A DNA stretch of 24,904 nucleotides, from assembly GCA_964601505.1 (NCBI GenBank), contig CAZRNR010000030.1:1-24904 (forward strand), read 5' to 3'. The DNA is from DRWZ01 sp964601505. Lineage in GTDB: Bacteria > Calescibacteriota > Calescibacteriia > Calescibacteriales > Calescibacteriaceae. This document shows positions 8,253 to 16,900 of this stretch, in pieces. Both the position numbers and the translations under genes were made by a program. Below the pieces are notes generated by a model that saw only the letters and a list, made by a program, of their open reading frames with translations, had not been told where the DNA came from and did not search any database. Positions within the stretch are counted from its first letter, which is position 1, and each line of letters starts with the position of its first letter.

Positions 8253-9929
8253 ATGACGGAGGAGCACGCTCACGAACAAAGTTTTATATCAAAATATGTT
8301 TTTTCAAAGGATCATAAGACTATAGGTAAGCAGTATCTTATAACTGGTATTTTTATGGCTATCTTTGGTGGGGTTTTAGCTGGCCTTTTCAGAACAAATC
8401 TCGCTTCTCCTGGTTTTCTTACTCACGAGCAGTATAATGCGCTTGTGACTTATCACGGAGCTATTATGTTCTTTTGGGTTGCAATGCCTATACTTTTAGG
8501 TGGATTTGGAAATATTCTTATACCTCTTATGATTGGTGCGCGAGATATGGCTTTTCCGACGCTTAATATGCTCTCATACTGGACATTCTTCGTTTCAACG
8601 GTTGTTTTGATCCTTTCTATGTTTGTTCCGGGCGGAGGATTCTCAGGTGGTTGGACAATATATCCACCTCTTTCTGCAAATCCGGAAGTTTTTATGGGGT
8701 CTCAGTTGGGGACTGTTTTATTCCTTTTAGCGGTAGCTCTTGAGTTTGCTTCAATGCTTATGGGGGGAGTTAATTTTATAACTACGATCTTTGTAATGAG
8801 GGTCAAGGGGCTTAGTTTCATGAAGCTACCTATTTTTATTTGGATGGAACTTATCGCTTCTTTATTGTTTCTATTTTCTGTCACTCCACTTATTGCAGGG
8901 GCTATAATGCTTTTACTTGATATTCTGCTTGGAACTCACTTCTTCAGGGTGGAAGCTCAAAAAGTTGGAGATCCTGTTTTGTGGCAACACCTCTTTTGGT
9001 TTTTTGGACATCCTGAGGTTTATGTCATACTTTTCCCAGCACTCGGGATACTTTATGAAGTTTTCACAACATACAGTAGAAGACCTGTTTTTAGCTACAA
9101 AACCGTTGTTTATTCCACAATAGTTGCTGGAGTTTTAAGTTTTATTGTTTGGGCGCACCACCAGTTTGTTGCTGGGATAAACCCAATCTCTGCTATGGCT
9201 TTCTCATTAACCACGATTTTGATCTCTATTCCTTTTTCTATGCAACTTGTTGTTTTGGGACTCACGATCGCTGGAGGTTCAATAAGATTTACGCCAGCAT
9301 TTATTTTTGGTATTTCAGCATTTGCAATGTTTGTAATAGGAGGCTTAACTGGTTTGCCTCTTGGAGCTGTCGCAGCTGATATATATTTCCATGACACATA
9401 TTTTGTAGTCGCTCACTTTCACTACACTGTTTTTACAATAGCTGTCCTGAGCACAATATCGGGAATTTATCATTGGTTTCCTAAAATGTTTGGTAGGAAA
9501 ATAAATGAGACTTTTGGGAAGATACACGCTTTTTTAACCCTTGTTTTTTACAATGGTTTTGCTTTCCCGGCATTCTTTCTCGGATTGGCGGGTCATCCAA
9601 GAAGATATTATACCGCGTTGGAGCTTGGTTACCTTCGGAAATATCAGTGGGTTCATGAGTTTATGACCATATCCGCGATTTTGCTCATCGCTACGCAGAT
9701 TGTTTTTCTTTTTGTTTTCTTCTATAGTATATTCGCAGGAAAGGAGGAGAAAGAACCGAATCCCTGGAAATCAACTACATTGGAATGGCTTACTCCTTCT
9801 CCTCCTCCACATCTGAACTGGGGAAGTTATGTTCCAGTGGTTGAAAACGAACCTTACGAGTATGCTAAAAACGGTAGAGATTTTATACCACAGGGAAGGT
9901 TAGTTGAAATAAAGAAGAAGGAGGTGTAA
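8253..9929 (+). CDS. ctaD: Cytochrome c oxidase subunit I, type A1, variant K channel
   Basis: Catalytic subunit (558 residues, about 12 transmembrane helices) that reduces O2 to water and pumps protons. The heme ligands are H68 (TYHGAIMFF), H388 and H390 (VAHFHY). The CuB ligands are H253 (GHPEVY), H302 and H303 (WAHHQF), with the cross-linking Tyr Y257. The D channel is intact: D98 and N105 (ARDMAFPTLN) and E255, the A1-type glutamate. HPRRY keeps the propionate arginines. Oddly, the K-channel lysine position is Q331 in IPFSMQLVV; numbering is offset by exactly 31 from the Rhodobacter enzyme from H253 to H388, so the alignment needs no gap. The C-terminus (NPWKSTTLEWLTPSPPPH) fits the caa3/aa3-like bacterial branch. 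An alternative TTG start exists at 8247. Confidence 0.96.
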   Translation: MTEEHAHEQSFISKYVFSKDHKTIGKQYLITGIFMAIFGGVLAGLFRTNLASPGFLTHEQYNALVTYHGAIMFFWVAMPILLGGFGNILIPLMIGARDMAFPTLNMLSYWTFFVSTVVLILSMFVPGGGFSGGWTIYPPLSANPEVFMGSQLGTVLFLLAVALEFASMLMGGVNFITTIFVMRVKGLSFMKLPIFIWMELIASLLFLFSVTPLIAGAIMLLLDILLGTHFFRVEAQKVGDPVLWQHLFWFFGHPEVYVILFPALGILYEVFTTYSRRPVFSYKTVVYSTIVAGVLSFIVWAHHQFVAGINPISAMAFSLTTILISIPFSMQLVVLGLTIAGGSIRFTPAFIFGISAFAMFVIGGLTGLPLGAVAADIYFHDTYFVVAHFHYTVFTIAVLSTISGIYHWFPKMFGRKINETFGKIHAFLTLVFYNGFAFPAFFLGLAGHPRRYYTALELGYLRKYQWVHEFMTISAILLIATQIVFLFVFFYSIFAGKEEKEPNPWKSTTLEWLTPSPPPHLNWGSYVPVVENEPYEYAKNGRDFIPQGRLVEIKKKEV

Positions 9930-9936
9930 GTTTAAT

Positions 9937-10530
9937 ATGAGTTCATCTGAAACGAGAGTTGAGGAAATAGAACATAAAGAATATTATGAGAGTTTTTCTG
10001 TTCCTTTCCAAAGATTTGGTTTTTGGGTTTTTCTATCAGGAGAGATAATAATACTTGGTGGCCTTGTCGCAGCAGCAATACTTTTCAGATTAAGCTATCC
10101 GAATTGGTTTGAAAGCTCAACTTATACAAATGTTATTATATCTTCTATAAACACTTTTGTTCTTCTGACAGGAAGTCTAACAGCAGTATTGGCTCACAAG
10201 AATGCTGTAGATGGAAAATGGGATAAGGTTCAACTTTTCCTTGGACTTACTGCTTTAGCTGGACTTACGTTTATTAGCATAAAATTTATAGAGTACTCAA
10301 GAGAAATTCATCATGGTTTTGTGCCAAGCAAAGATGTTTTCTGGATGTTTTACTATGGAATTACTGGGATTCATGGAGCGCATGTTCTTGCCGGGACCTT
10401 CATAATACTTGGCGTTATGCTTTTTTTGAAAAAGAAAAAACTTGTTGAGGCAGTTGAAAATGCTGGTCTTTACTGGCACTTTGTTGATATAGTTTGGCTT
10501 TATATTTTCCCTCTTTTCTACCTTACATAA
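9937..10530 (+). CDS. ctaE: Cytochrome c oxidase subunit III
   Basis: This 197-residue membrane protein has about five hydrophobic helices, the short form common in bacterial operons that carry ctaF. The subunit III signatures are FGFWVFLSGEIIILGGL near the N-terminus, FIEYSREIHHGF, YGITGIHGAHVLAG and the C-terminal GLYWHFVDIVWLYIFPLFYL. It stabilises subunit I and the proton-uptake side of the D channel. A GGAGGT Shine-Dalgarno lies about 11 nt upstream of the ATG, seven bases after the ctaD stop. It is in the same operon and followed after 14 bases by ctaF. Confidence 0.95.
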   Translation: MSSSETRVEEIEHKEYYESFSVPFQRFGFWVFLSGEIIILGGLVAAAILFRLSYPNWFESSTYTNVIISSINTFVLLTGSLTAVLAHKNAVDGKWDKVQLFLGLTALAGLTFISIKFIEYSREIHHGFVPSKDVFWMFYYGITGIHGAHVLAGTFIILGVMLFLKKKKLVEAVENAGLYWHFVDIVWLYIFPLFYLT

Positions 10531-10544
10531 AGGAGGAAAAAAGA

Positions 10545-10829
10545 ATGCAAAAGCAGGGCCATAGACATCCACCTTATGTCGGTATATACTTTATACTTTT
10601 GGTCCTTACAGCCGCATCTATACTGGTATCTTTTGTTGTGCATAGAGAGGCTGCCCCGCCTTTTGTCTTTACCCTGAGCACTGTGAAGGCTGCTCTTATA
10701 GCTCTATTCTATATGCATCTGAAGTATGAAGGTAGGTATGTAATAGCTCTTGCATTAATCCCACTTATTGTGTTCGCTGTTGTGCTATTTGCTCTAATGC
10801 CAGATATAATACCATATCAAAAAATGTGA
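10545..10829 (+). CDS. ctaF: Cytochrome c oxidase subunit IV (prokaryotic, CtaF-like)
   Basis: This 94-residue protein has three hydrophobic helices. The subunit IV hallmark KAALIALFYMHLKYEG lies in the middle helix, and the N-terminus is hydrophilic and His-containing (QGHRHPP). The start at 10545 is chosen because AGGAGG at 10531-10536 is correctly spaced; a longer in-frame ORF from 10494 would overlap ctaE and has no ribosome-binding site. The subunit is accessory and supports assembly or stability of the CuB region in related quinol and cytochrome oxidases. It ends the operon, converging on the LptD-like gene with only 5 bases between stop codons. Confidence 0.92.
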   Translation: MQKQGHRHPPYVGIYFILLVLTAASILVSFVVHREAAPPFVFTLSTVKAALIALFYMHLKYEGRYVIALALIPLIVFAVVLFALMPDIIPYQKM

Positions 10830-10835
10830 TATCAC
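10826..10835. repeat. 10-bp perfect palindrome at the convergent stop codons
   Basis: GTGATATCAC contains the ctaF TGA and reaches the last base of the opposing stop codon. No stem-loop terminator fits in the 5-base gap, so the two transcripts probably overlap. Confidence 0.5.
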
Positions 10836-12541
10836 TAGAGGTTGATATTAACCCCGAAAGAAATCCTTGTCTCTCCTGCTTTTGTAAAGTTGTATATCCA
10901 GTTAGCGTAAAAATCTGAACAAATTTTCTTTATCAAGTAGCTCAAAAGTATGCTTAATTGAATTGGTTTTAGTTGATCTAAAAAAGAGTATAAGGTTAAA
11001 CTTGGTTGAATCCTTAAGTCTGAAAAAATGAAGTTTGCTCTATATATGGGAAATAATTCAGGTCTTTCCGCTTTACCTCTGAAATATGGTGCTTGGTTTG
11101 AAAATAATATCCCAATATCATTCCTTATCATCTGATTCCTTGAGATGAAAATATCAGATGATAACCAAAATTGTGAAAGGAATTTTTCTTTATATAAGGA
11201 ATTCCTTATAACTATGTCCAATGCTGTTGTTGATAGAATTATCCCTGAGTCGGAAAAGATGGAAAAAATGTTTCTATTATATGTTCCGCCGACTGATAGA
11301 AATGTGTCCATTCTTCCAAATATTATGCGTGTTCCAAGTTCAGGTATTGTTCCGAAATGTGAGAAATCTGGGCTGAATAGACTTAATCCGATATGTGTGA
11401 AAAATGTATCAATGCTTTTTGAGTATGAGAGAGAAAATATCAAAGGATAAAGAAAATCTTCGGAGAAAAGATATAGATGTGCTTCGTATGGGAAAAAAAT
11501 AATACTTTCATCTATTTCTTTCTTGTTTTTGACTAATTTTCCAGAAATCCTGAATCCATCACTAGAATAAAGAAACTTCGCGAGCGGAGAAAAATTTTTA
11601 CCTGTATATGAAATATCTCCTATACCTCCGGCAGATATAGAAATATCTTGGAGATCATATGTCAAAATTAATTCGGAAAAGCTCTCCCCTCTTGTGAGAA
11701 ATTCAGAAAAGATATAAATATAGTTAGAGACGGAAATATTTCTTCCTTCTTTCAGAAAACTTTCCTGCTGGATCATGGTAAATGCTTTCCCAGCAGATTC
11801 AATATTTGCAGGTATGTTCTGGATGAAATCTCTTGTAAATATATCGCCATATGATGATATATGATAAGATTTCCCTCTGAATAGAAATTCGTGTCGTAAT
11901 TCAAATATATTTGGATTTGCATACTTTGCCCTGAATGAGAAATCCTCTCCAGAAAAATTTATCCCTCCAAGAAGAATCCTATTTCTTTGAAAGAAAATTG
12001 ACGAGAAGGAAAAATCAAAATCTTCAATCGGGAAAAAATACTCAATACCTAATATTGTTCTGTTCCTTTTAGATATTGAGAATACCGGATTCATCAACCC
12101 GGGAGATCTACCATAGCTATCAACTTTTTCTGGTGCGAAGAAAACTGGTATTTCAAAATTAAGAATTTTGATTTTCGGATTTTTTATGCTGATCCTTTGA
12201 TTCTGAAAATTTATTGATTCTGAAAATATTCCACCTTTTGGGCATGTTAGACCACATAGGGATAAGCACACTCCACTTATCTGCAGCCTACTAAATTGTA
12301 TCTCACTATGTTCAGCTTCAAAATATCTTCCAAGAAAATAACCACGAATCTTTTCAGTTTCTATTTTTACACTTTCTACTGAAAAATAAATTTTCTTATT
12401 CCCAAGAATGACTTGGAAATCTTTTTTAAGGTTTTCTATTGTTAGTTTTTCACATCTCAGCGTAAGGTCATTTAGATACAGGTTCGTATTATTCATTACT
12501 GGTAAATCATTTAGAATTATCAAGATTAGTTTTTCAATCAC
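10835..12541 (-). CDS. Short LptD/OstA-like outer membrane beta-barrel protein
   Basis: This 568-residue protein is dominated by short alternating, aromatic-rich beta strands. Several stretches match the LptD pattern in order: an OstA-like N-terminal region (about 15-90); a Cys cluster C92, C96, C100, where LptD has its 'TTC' cysteines; IKILNFEIPVFFAPE, like the 'VPVFYLPY' strand; and GRSPGLMNPVFSISKRNR, like 'GRKSGFLxPxxGxS'. The C-terminal half would be the barrel, ending ISFGVNINL. LptD inserts lipopolysaccharide into the outer leaflet. This copy is shorter than typical LptD (700-900 residues), and its signal peptide is poor or missing (only KLILIIL at 4-10), so either the start or the targeting is unusual. 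Its ATG overlaps the fabZ stop (ATGA), implying translational coupling; no Shine-Dalgarno is seen. Other outer membrane barrels are possible. Confidence 0.55.
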   Translation of the reverse strand: MIEKLILIILNDLPVMNNTNLYLNDLTLRCEKLTIENLKKDFQVILGNKKIYFSVESVKIETEKIRGYFLGRYFEAEHSEIQFSRLQISGVCLSLCGLTCPKGGIFSESINFQNQRISIKNPKIKILNFEIPVFFAPEKVDSYGRSPGLMNPVFSISKRNRTILGIEYFFPIEDFDFSFSSIFFQRNRILLGGINFSGEDFSFRAKYANPNIFELRHEFLFRGKSYHISSYGDIFTRDFIQNIPANIESAGKAFTMIQQESFLKEGRNISVSNYIYIFSEFLTRGESFSELILTYDLQDISISAGGIGDISYTGKNFSPLAKFLYSSDGFRISGKLVKNKKEIDESIIFFPYEAHLYLFSEDFLYPLIFSLSYSKSIDTFFTHIGLSLFSPDFSHFGTIPELGTRIIFGRMDTFLSVGGTYNRNIFSIFSDSGIILSTTALDIVIRNSLYKEKFLSQFWLSSDIFISRNQMIRNDIGILFSNQAPYFRGKAERPELFPIYRANFIFSDLRIQPSLTLYSFLDQLKPIQLSILLSYLIKKICSDFYANWIYNFTKAGETRISFGVNINL

Positions 12542-12963
12542 TTTTTGATATCTGCGGCTATTATTTGTGTATAAGCTAACTCTTCTTCACCTTGAAAAGC
12601 TTTACATTTGAAGAACCATATATTCATCTTCCTTGATTCAAATTCTGATCTTATGAGAATTCTTGTTGGGGGGATTATAGGCTTTTTGAATCTGGCTTCT
12701 TTTACACCAGCTAAAACAAATGCTTTGTTTTTGAGCTCTTCAAAGGAAAGCAGAACAAGTAAAGCACAGCTTTGAGCCATAGATTCTATGAGTATTACAC
12801 CAGGCATTATTGGATTTGAAGGAAAGTGATCCTTATACCAAAAGTCTTTTTCTGAAACATCTTTGTATGTTATTATAGATTTCCCTTTTTCAAGCTGAAG
12901 GATACCATCCACAAGAATAAAATCCTTACCGTGTGGCAATACTTCATGTGGGCTCGGAAACAT
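12538..12963 (-). CDS. fabZ: 3-hydroxyacyl-ACP dehydratase, FabZ-like
   Basis: This 141-residue hot-dog-fold enzyme dehydrates 3-hydroxyacyl-ACP in fatty acid synthesis. LPHGKDFILVD matches the family's 'LPHRYPFLLVD'. DHFPSNPIMPGVILIESMAQ holds the catalytic pair H46 and E60, with the family's 14-residue spacing. The usual 'HFPGHP' is HFPSNP here, a mild active-site-loop change. It is the first gene of a two-gene unit with the LptD-like gene; fabZ often sits beside lipid A genes in Gram-negatives, which supports an envelope role. The start has no Shine-Dalgarno; TAAAAC lies 6 nt upstream. It may act on hydroxymyristoyl-type substrates, but this cannot be told from sequence. Confidence 0.9.
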   Translation of the reverse strand: MFPSPHEVLPHGKDFILVDGILQLEKGKSIITYKDVSEKDFWYKDHFPSNPIMPGVILIESMAQSCALLVLLSFEELKNKAFVLAGVKEARFKKPIIPPTRILIRSEFESRKMNIWFFKCKAFQGEEELAYTQIIAADIKK

Positions 12964-12969
12964 AAAATT

Positions 12970-12975
12970 GTTTTA
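12970..12975 (-). promoter_or_regulatory. -10-like element directly before fabZ
   Basis: On the minus strand TAAAAC is followed by AATTTT and then ATG (12963). The 6-nt distance leaves no room for a ribosome-binding site. No good -35 is visible. Confidence 0.35.
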
Positions 12976-13106
12976 GCAATTTCTCTGTAAGTTTTTATTT
13001 TATTCTTGATTTTTCCCACTCTTGATTTTTCCTATATGCTTAAGTCATTTCATATATGAAAACTTTTCAGGGGACTCACATATTCTTGCCTGAGTGATGT
13101 AGTGCC

Positions 13107-13123
13107 TTTTAGGTATACTAAAA
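13107..13123. repeat. Inverted repeat TTTTAG-N5-CTAAAA
   Basis: Perfect 6-bp arms around GTATA. It could be an operator or chance in AT-rich DNA. Confidence 0.4.
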
Positions 13124-13338
13124 TACGTAGCTTTTAAAGTTCCAAACCTGTAGGAGGATATTTTCCTAAATCTAAATATTGTATATATATCATAGATATG
13201 AAGAACGAGGATTATTGAATTTGTAAGGCTTTGGGTGATTTTATAGGGAAATGTTATTTTGCAGAGAGCATGCGAGAGGATCATTTCTCATAAATCTTAG
13301 GCATTTCAACAAAGTATTATAAACTCTAAATCATGAAG

Positions 13339-13358
13339 AATTACAAACGATTGTAATT
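13339..13358. repeat. Inverted repeat AATTACAA-N4-TTGTAATT (operator-like)
   Basis: Perfect 8-bp arms with a 4-base centre (ACGA). The TTACAA-N4-TTGTAA core has the symmetry of a dimeric repressor site. It lies downstream of the efflux cluster and upstream of fabZ, so no target gene is obvious. Confidence 0.45.
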
Positions 13359-13561
13359 TCTGTTGGCAATATGTTCAATTCTCGAAAAAGTGCTAATTCA
13401 TTTCCTAAAATTTTCCATTATAACTCTTAAGCTTCTCTTTGCCTTGAGTCCTTTTCTATAAAGAACGGTGAGATGGGAAATATTGTAAGAAATACAAAAT
13501 CAATTTATATCCAAGAAATCCAATGTTCAAAAAAATTAATTAAGGGAGTATTCGTTATCAT

Positions 13562-13900
13562 TTATAATTTGTTTGTATTTTTGAAGTTTTCACTTCTATT
13601 TTTACCATCTTTTTTTAATCTCATTCCGCACTTTGGGCATTTTCCCGGATTTTTGCTGACATAATCAGGATGCATCGGACAGTAGTATTCATCTTGTTTT
13701 TCTTCCTGAAGTTTCATACCACATATTGGACATTTCCCAGGATTATCTCTGACAACTTCTGGATGCATTGGACAAACATATCTTTTGCTCAACTGTTCTT
13801 TTTCTTCATTTTGAGCTTCGTAAATTTGAGCCTCTATTGTATCTTTGTATCCTAAAGTGAAGATCAGAAGGGATAGTATTATTAATAGTTTGGTTTTCAT
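13562..13900 (-). CDS. Secreted protein with two heavy-metal-binding domains (HMBD)
   Basis: This 112-residue protein has an N-terminal signal peptide (K2-K4, then LLIILSLLIFTLG, about residues 5-17). Two tandem copies of the short heavy-metal-binding module follow, of pattern YxCPMHPx-(8-9)-PGKCPxCGMxL, at residues 41-64 and 72-94. Each module offers four Cys/His/Met-type ligands. Known copies occur fused to copper ATPases and CusB-type adaptors. Here a free secreted version lies 46 bases downstream of cusA, suggesting a periplasmic copper/silver carrier or buffer in the role CusF has in E. coli. No Shine-Dalgarno is present; TAAAAT lies 7 nt before the ATG, so it may also have its own promoter. 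Confidence 0.85.
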   Translation of the reverse strand: MKTKLLIILSLLIFTLGYKDTIEAQIYEAQNEEKEQLSKRYVCPMHPEVVRDNPGKCPICGMKLQEEKQDEYYCPMHPDYVSKNPGKCPKCGMRLKKDGKNRSENFKNTNKL

Positions 13901-13907
13901 GTTTATT

Positions 13908-13913
13908 ATTTTA
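13908..13913 (-). promoter_or_regulatory. -10-like element directly before the HMBD gene
   Basis: On the minus strand TAAAAT, then AATAAAC (7 nt), then ATG at 13900. This would give a leaderless or near-leaderless message separate from the cusA transcript. Confidence 0.4.
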
Positions 13914-13946
13914 ATGGGATTTTTTAATTTCGTGGTTTTTGTTGAT

Positions 13947-16900
13947 TCATCTTTTAGCTATCTCTTTGCTCTTCCAGATGAAGTATATGGATGGATATAC
14001 GATGAGTTCCATCAGAAAAGACGATATTATTCCTCCGAGCATAGGAGCTGCTATTTTTTTCATCACATCTGCGCCTATTTCATGTGTTTGGGACCACATT
14101 ATTGGTAAGAGACCAAATACAAGCGTAAGAGCTGTCATAAGTTTTGGCCTTATGCGTTTGACTGCACCATGATGTATAGCGTTTTTCAGGTCTTCCAATG
14201 TCATCATTTTCCCTTTGTTTTTTTTCATATCTTCATATGCGAGATCTAAGTAAAGTAGCATAAAGATACCTGTTTCAGCATCAACTCCCAAAAGAGCAAT
14301 TACCCCACACCAAACAGCCAAAGATATATTGTAATCAAGTAGAAAAAGGGTCCAAGCAACTCCAGTAAGTGAAAAAGGAACAGCAAGCATAACAATGAAT
14401 GTCTTTACATAAGACCGCGTGTTAAGGTAAAGAAGAACAAAAATTATAAATATCGTGAGTGGAACAACAACCATCATCTTGTCTTTGACCCTTTCCATAT
14501 ATTCATACTGACCTGTGAAGGATAATGAGTATCCTGCCGGTAGCTTTAGGTTTTCTCTTAAGACTTTCTTTGCTTCTTCTACATAGCTTCCTATATCTCT
14601 TCCTACAACATCAATATGCACAAATCCAGCAAGACGACCATTTTCATTTGTTATTGTCCCTGGTCCCATTTTGAACTCAATATCTGCTATCTGAGATAGC
14701 GGTATTTGATATCCATTCGGTGTTGGAATATAGATTCTCCTGATGGCTTCTATGTCTTCTCTATAGTCTCGAAGATACCTGATATTTATTGGATACCTCT
14801 CTCTTCCCTCAACCGTGTAGCTTATGTTCTGGCCACCAATTGCGGACATAATTATCATCTGAACATCTTCTATGGTTAGACCATATCTTGCTATCTCCTC
14901 TCTTTTGGGTTTTATATCTAAAAAGTATCCACTCACTGTTTTATCTGCATAGACTGATCTCGTGCCTTTGATTTTTGGCAGAATTTTTTCTATCTCTCTC
15001 CCTATTTCTTCGATCTTTTTTAGGTCATCTCCATAAATTTTTATGCCCATAGGTGTTCTGATACCTGTTGAGAGCATATCTATTCTAACCTTTATAGGCA
15101 TTGACCACGCATTGACCTGACCGGGAAGCTGTAGTTTCTGATCCATTTCCTGTATTAATTCTTCCCACGAGATTCTATCTGGCCAGATCAACCGGAATGG
15201 ACCCTTTAAAAACTCAGGTAGGAAGCAATACCATCTTTCTTTGTGTCTCCATTCATTCTGTGGTTTCAGAAGAACAACTGTTTCCATCATAGATAGGGGG
15301 GCGGGATCAGTGGAAGTTTCAGCTCGTCCTGCTTTCCCGAAAACTGTTAAGACTTCCGGAAAAGTTTTTAGTATCTTGTCCTGAATCTGGAGTAATTTTG
15401 TCGCTTCAGTGATTGAAATTCCAGGAAAGGTTGTAGGCATATATAAGATTGAACCTTCGTTTAAAGGCGGTAGGAATTCTTTTCCAAGTCTTAAAAAGAC
15501 TGGCGTGGATATAGCTAAAGTTAAAAATGCCGATGAAACTATCAGATATGGTCTTTTCAAGGTGAAATCAATAACTGGAGTGTAAATCTTGAATAGAAAT
15601 CTTGATATGGGATGTTTTTCCTCTGATAAGATTTTCCCGACCAAAACAGTATTTATGATTTTGCTCAAAAAAATTGGTCTGAAGTTATAATAATCTAATC
15701 TTGTCAAGGACATCCTTATTGCTGGGTCAAGTGTGATCGCTAAGATTGCAGCAAAGAGCATAGATAAGTTTTTTGTGTAGGCTAAAGGTTTGAAAAGACG
15801 TCCTTCAATTTCTTCAAGGGCAAAAATTGGTATAAACGACACAGCAATGATTAGAAGAGAGAAAAAAGAAGGAGTTCCAACTTCTTTAATTGAGTTTATA
15901 AGTATTTGATGGTAGTCTTCCTTTCTCCCACCTTCTTCCCATGCAGATAGTTTCTTGTGAGCATTTTCAACCATCACAATTGCTGCATCAACCATTGCTC
16001 CTATAGCTATCGCTATGCCTCCTAACGACATTATGTTTGCTGTAACTCCTATATACCGCATCGGGATGAAGGAAATCAAAACAGCTATAGGTAGAGTTAT
16101 TATCGGAATTATCGCAGATGGTATATGAAGAAGGAAGATCAGAATTATAATGGATACTACTAACATCTCCTCAATAAGCTTTCTCTTCAGTGTATCTACA
16201 GCTTTCAGGATAAGTTCAGATCTATCGTATGTTATGACAAGCTTTACGCCTTCTGGAAATTGTATTTCTTGAAGCCTCTTTTTTACTCTCTCTATCACTT
16301 TTAATGCGTTTTCCTTGTGTCTTGATATTACTATACCGCCAACAACCTCACCCTGGCCGTTTAGTTCTGCAACTCCTCTTTTTATGTCCGGTCCAATCTC
16401 AACTCTTGCGATGTTTTTAACCTTTACTGGAGTTCCATTTTTATACTTTACAACTATTTCACCTATTTCTTCTATTGACTTGATATATCCTTTCACCGTT
16501 ATCATGAACTCTGTCCCAGATATCTCAATAATCCTTGCTCCAACTTCCTTGTTTGAGTTTCTTATTGCTTTTACTAAATCAGAAATAGAGATATTATAAG
16601 CTAAAAGATTGTTTGGATTGACTACTACCTGATACTGCTTTACAAATCCTCCAATTGTTGCGACTTCTGCTACTCCTTTAACCGATTGCAGTTCATATTT
16701 CAGATACCAATCTTGAAAAGTTCTCAGCTCTTCAATTGAATACCTTCCATTTTCATCTACGAGAGCATACATAAAAACCCAACCCAGTCCTGTTGCATCT
16801 GGACCTATCTCAACCTTTGCATCCTCTGGAATTTGGGAGATAACTTTTGAAAGATACTCAAGCACGCGAGATCTTGCCCAATAAATGTCTGTTCCATCTT

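Larger units (their letters stand above)
12976..13561. other. ~590-bp intergenic region with small inverted repeats
   Basis: No ORF here looks real: the 79-codon minus frame at 13045-13284 and the 63-codon plus frame at 13473-13664 show no ribosome-binding site, domain or conserved motif. Two inverted repeats stand out, at 13107-13123 and 13339-13358 (listed separately). No tRNA-like T-loop or clear terminator is seen. It may hold regulatory sites or a small RNA. Confidence 0.5.

Noticed and set aside
10494..10544. Longer ctaF start at 10494
   Set aside because: It would lie inside ctaE without a ribosome-binding site; AGGAGG at 10531-10536 fits ATG 10545.
13045..13284. 79-codon minus-strand ORF in the long intergenic gap
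   Set aside because: No ribosome-binding site, no recognisable motif, and composition like translated AT-rich non-coding DNA.
13473..13664. 63-codon plus-strand ORF
   Set aside because: Its second half is antisense to the HMBD gene and it has no start signal or motif.
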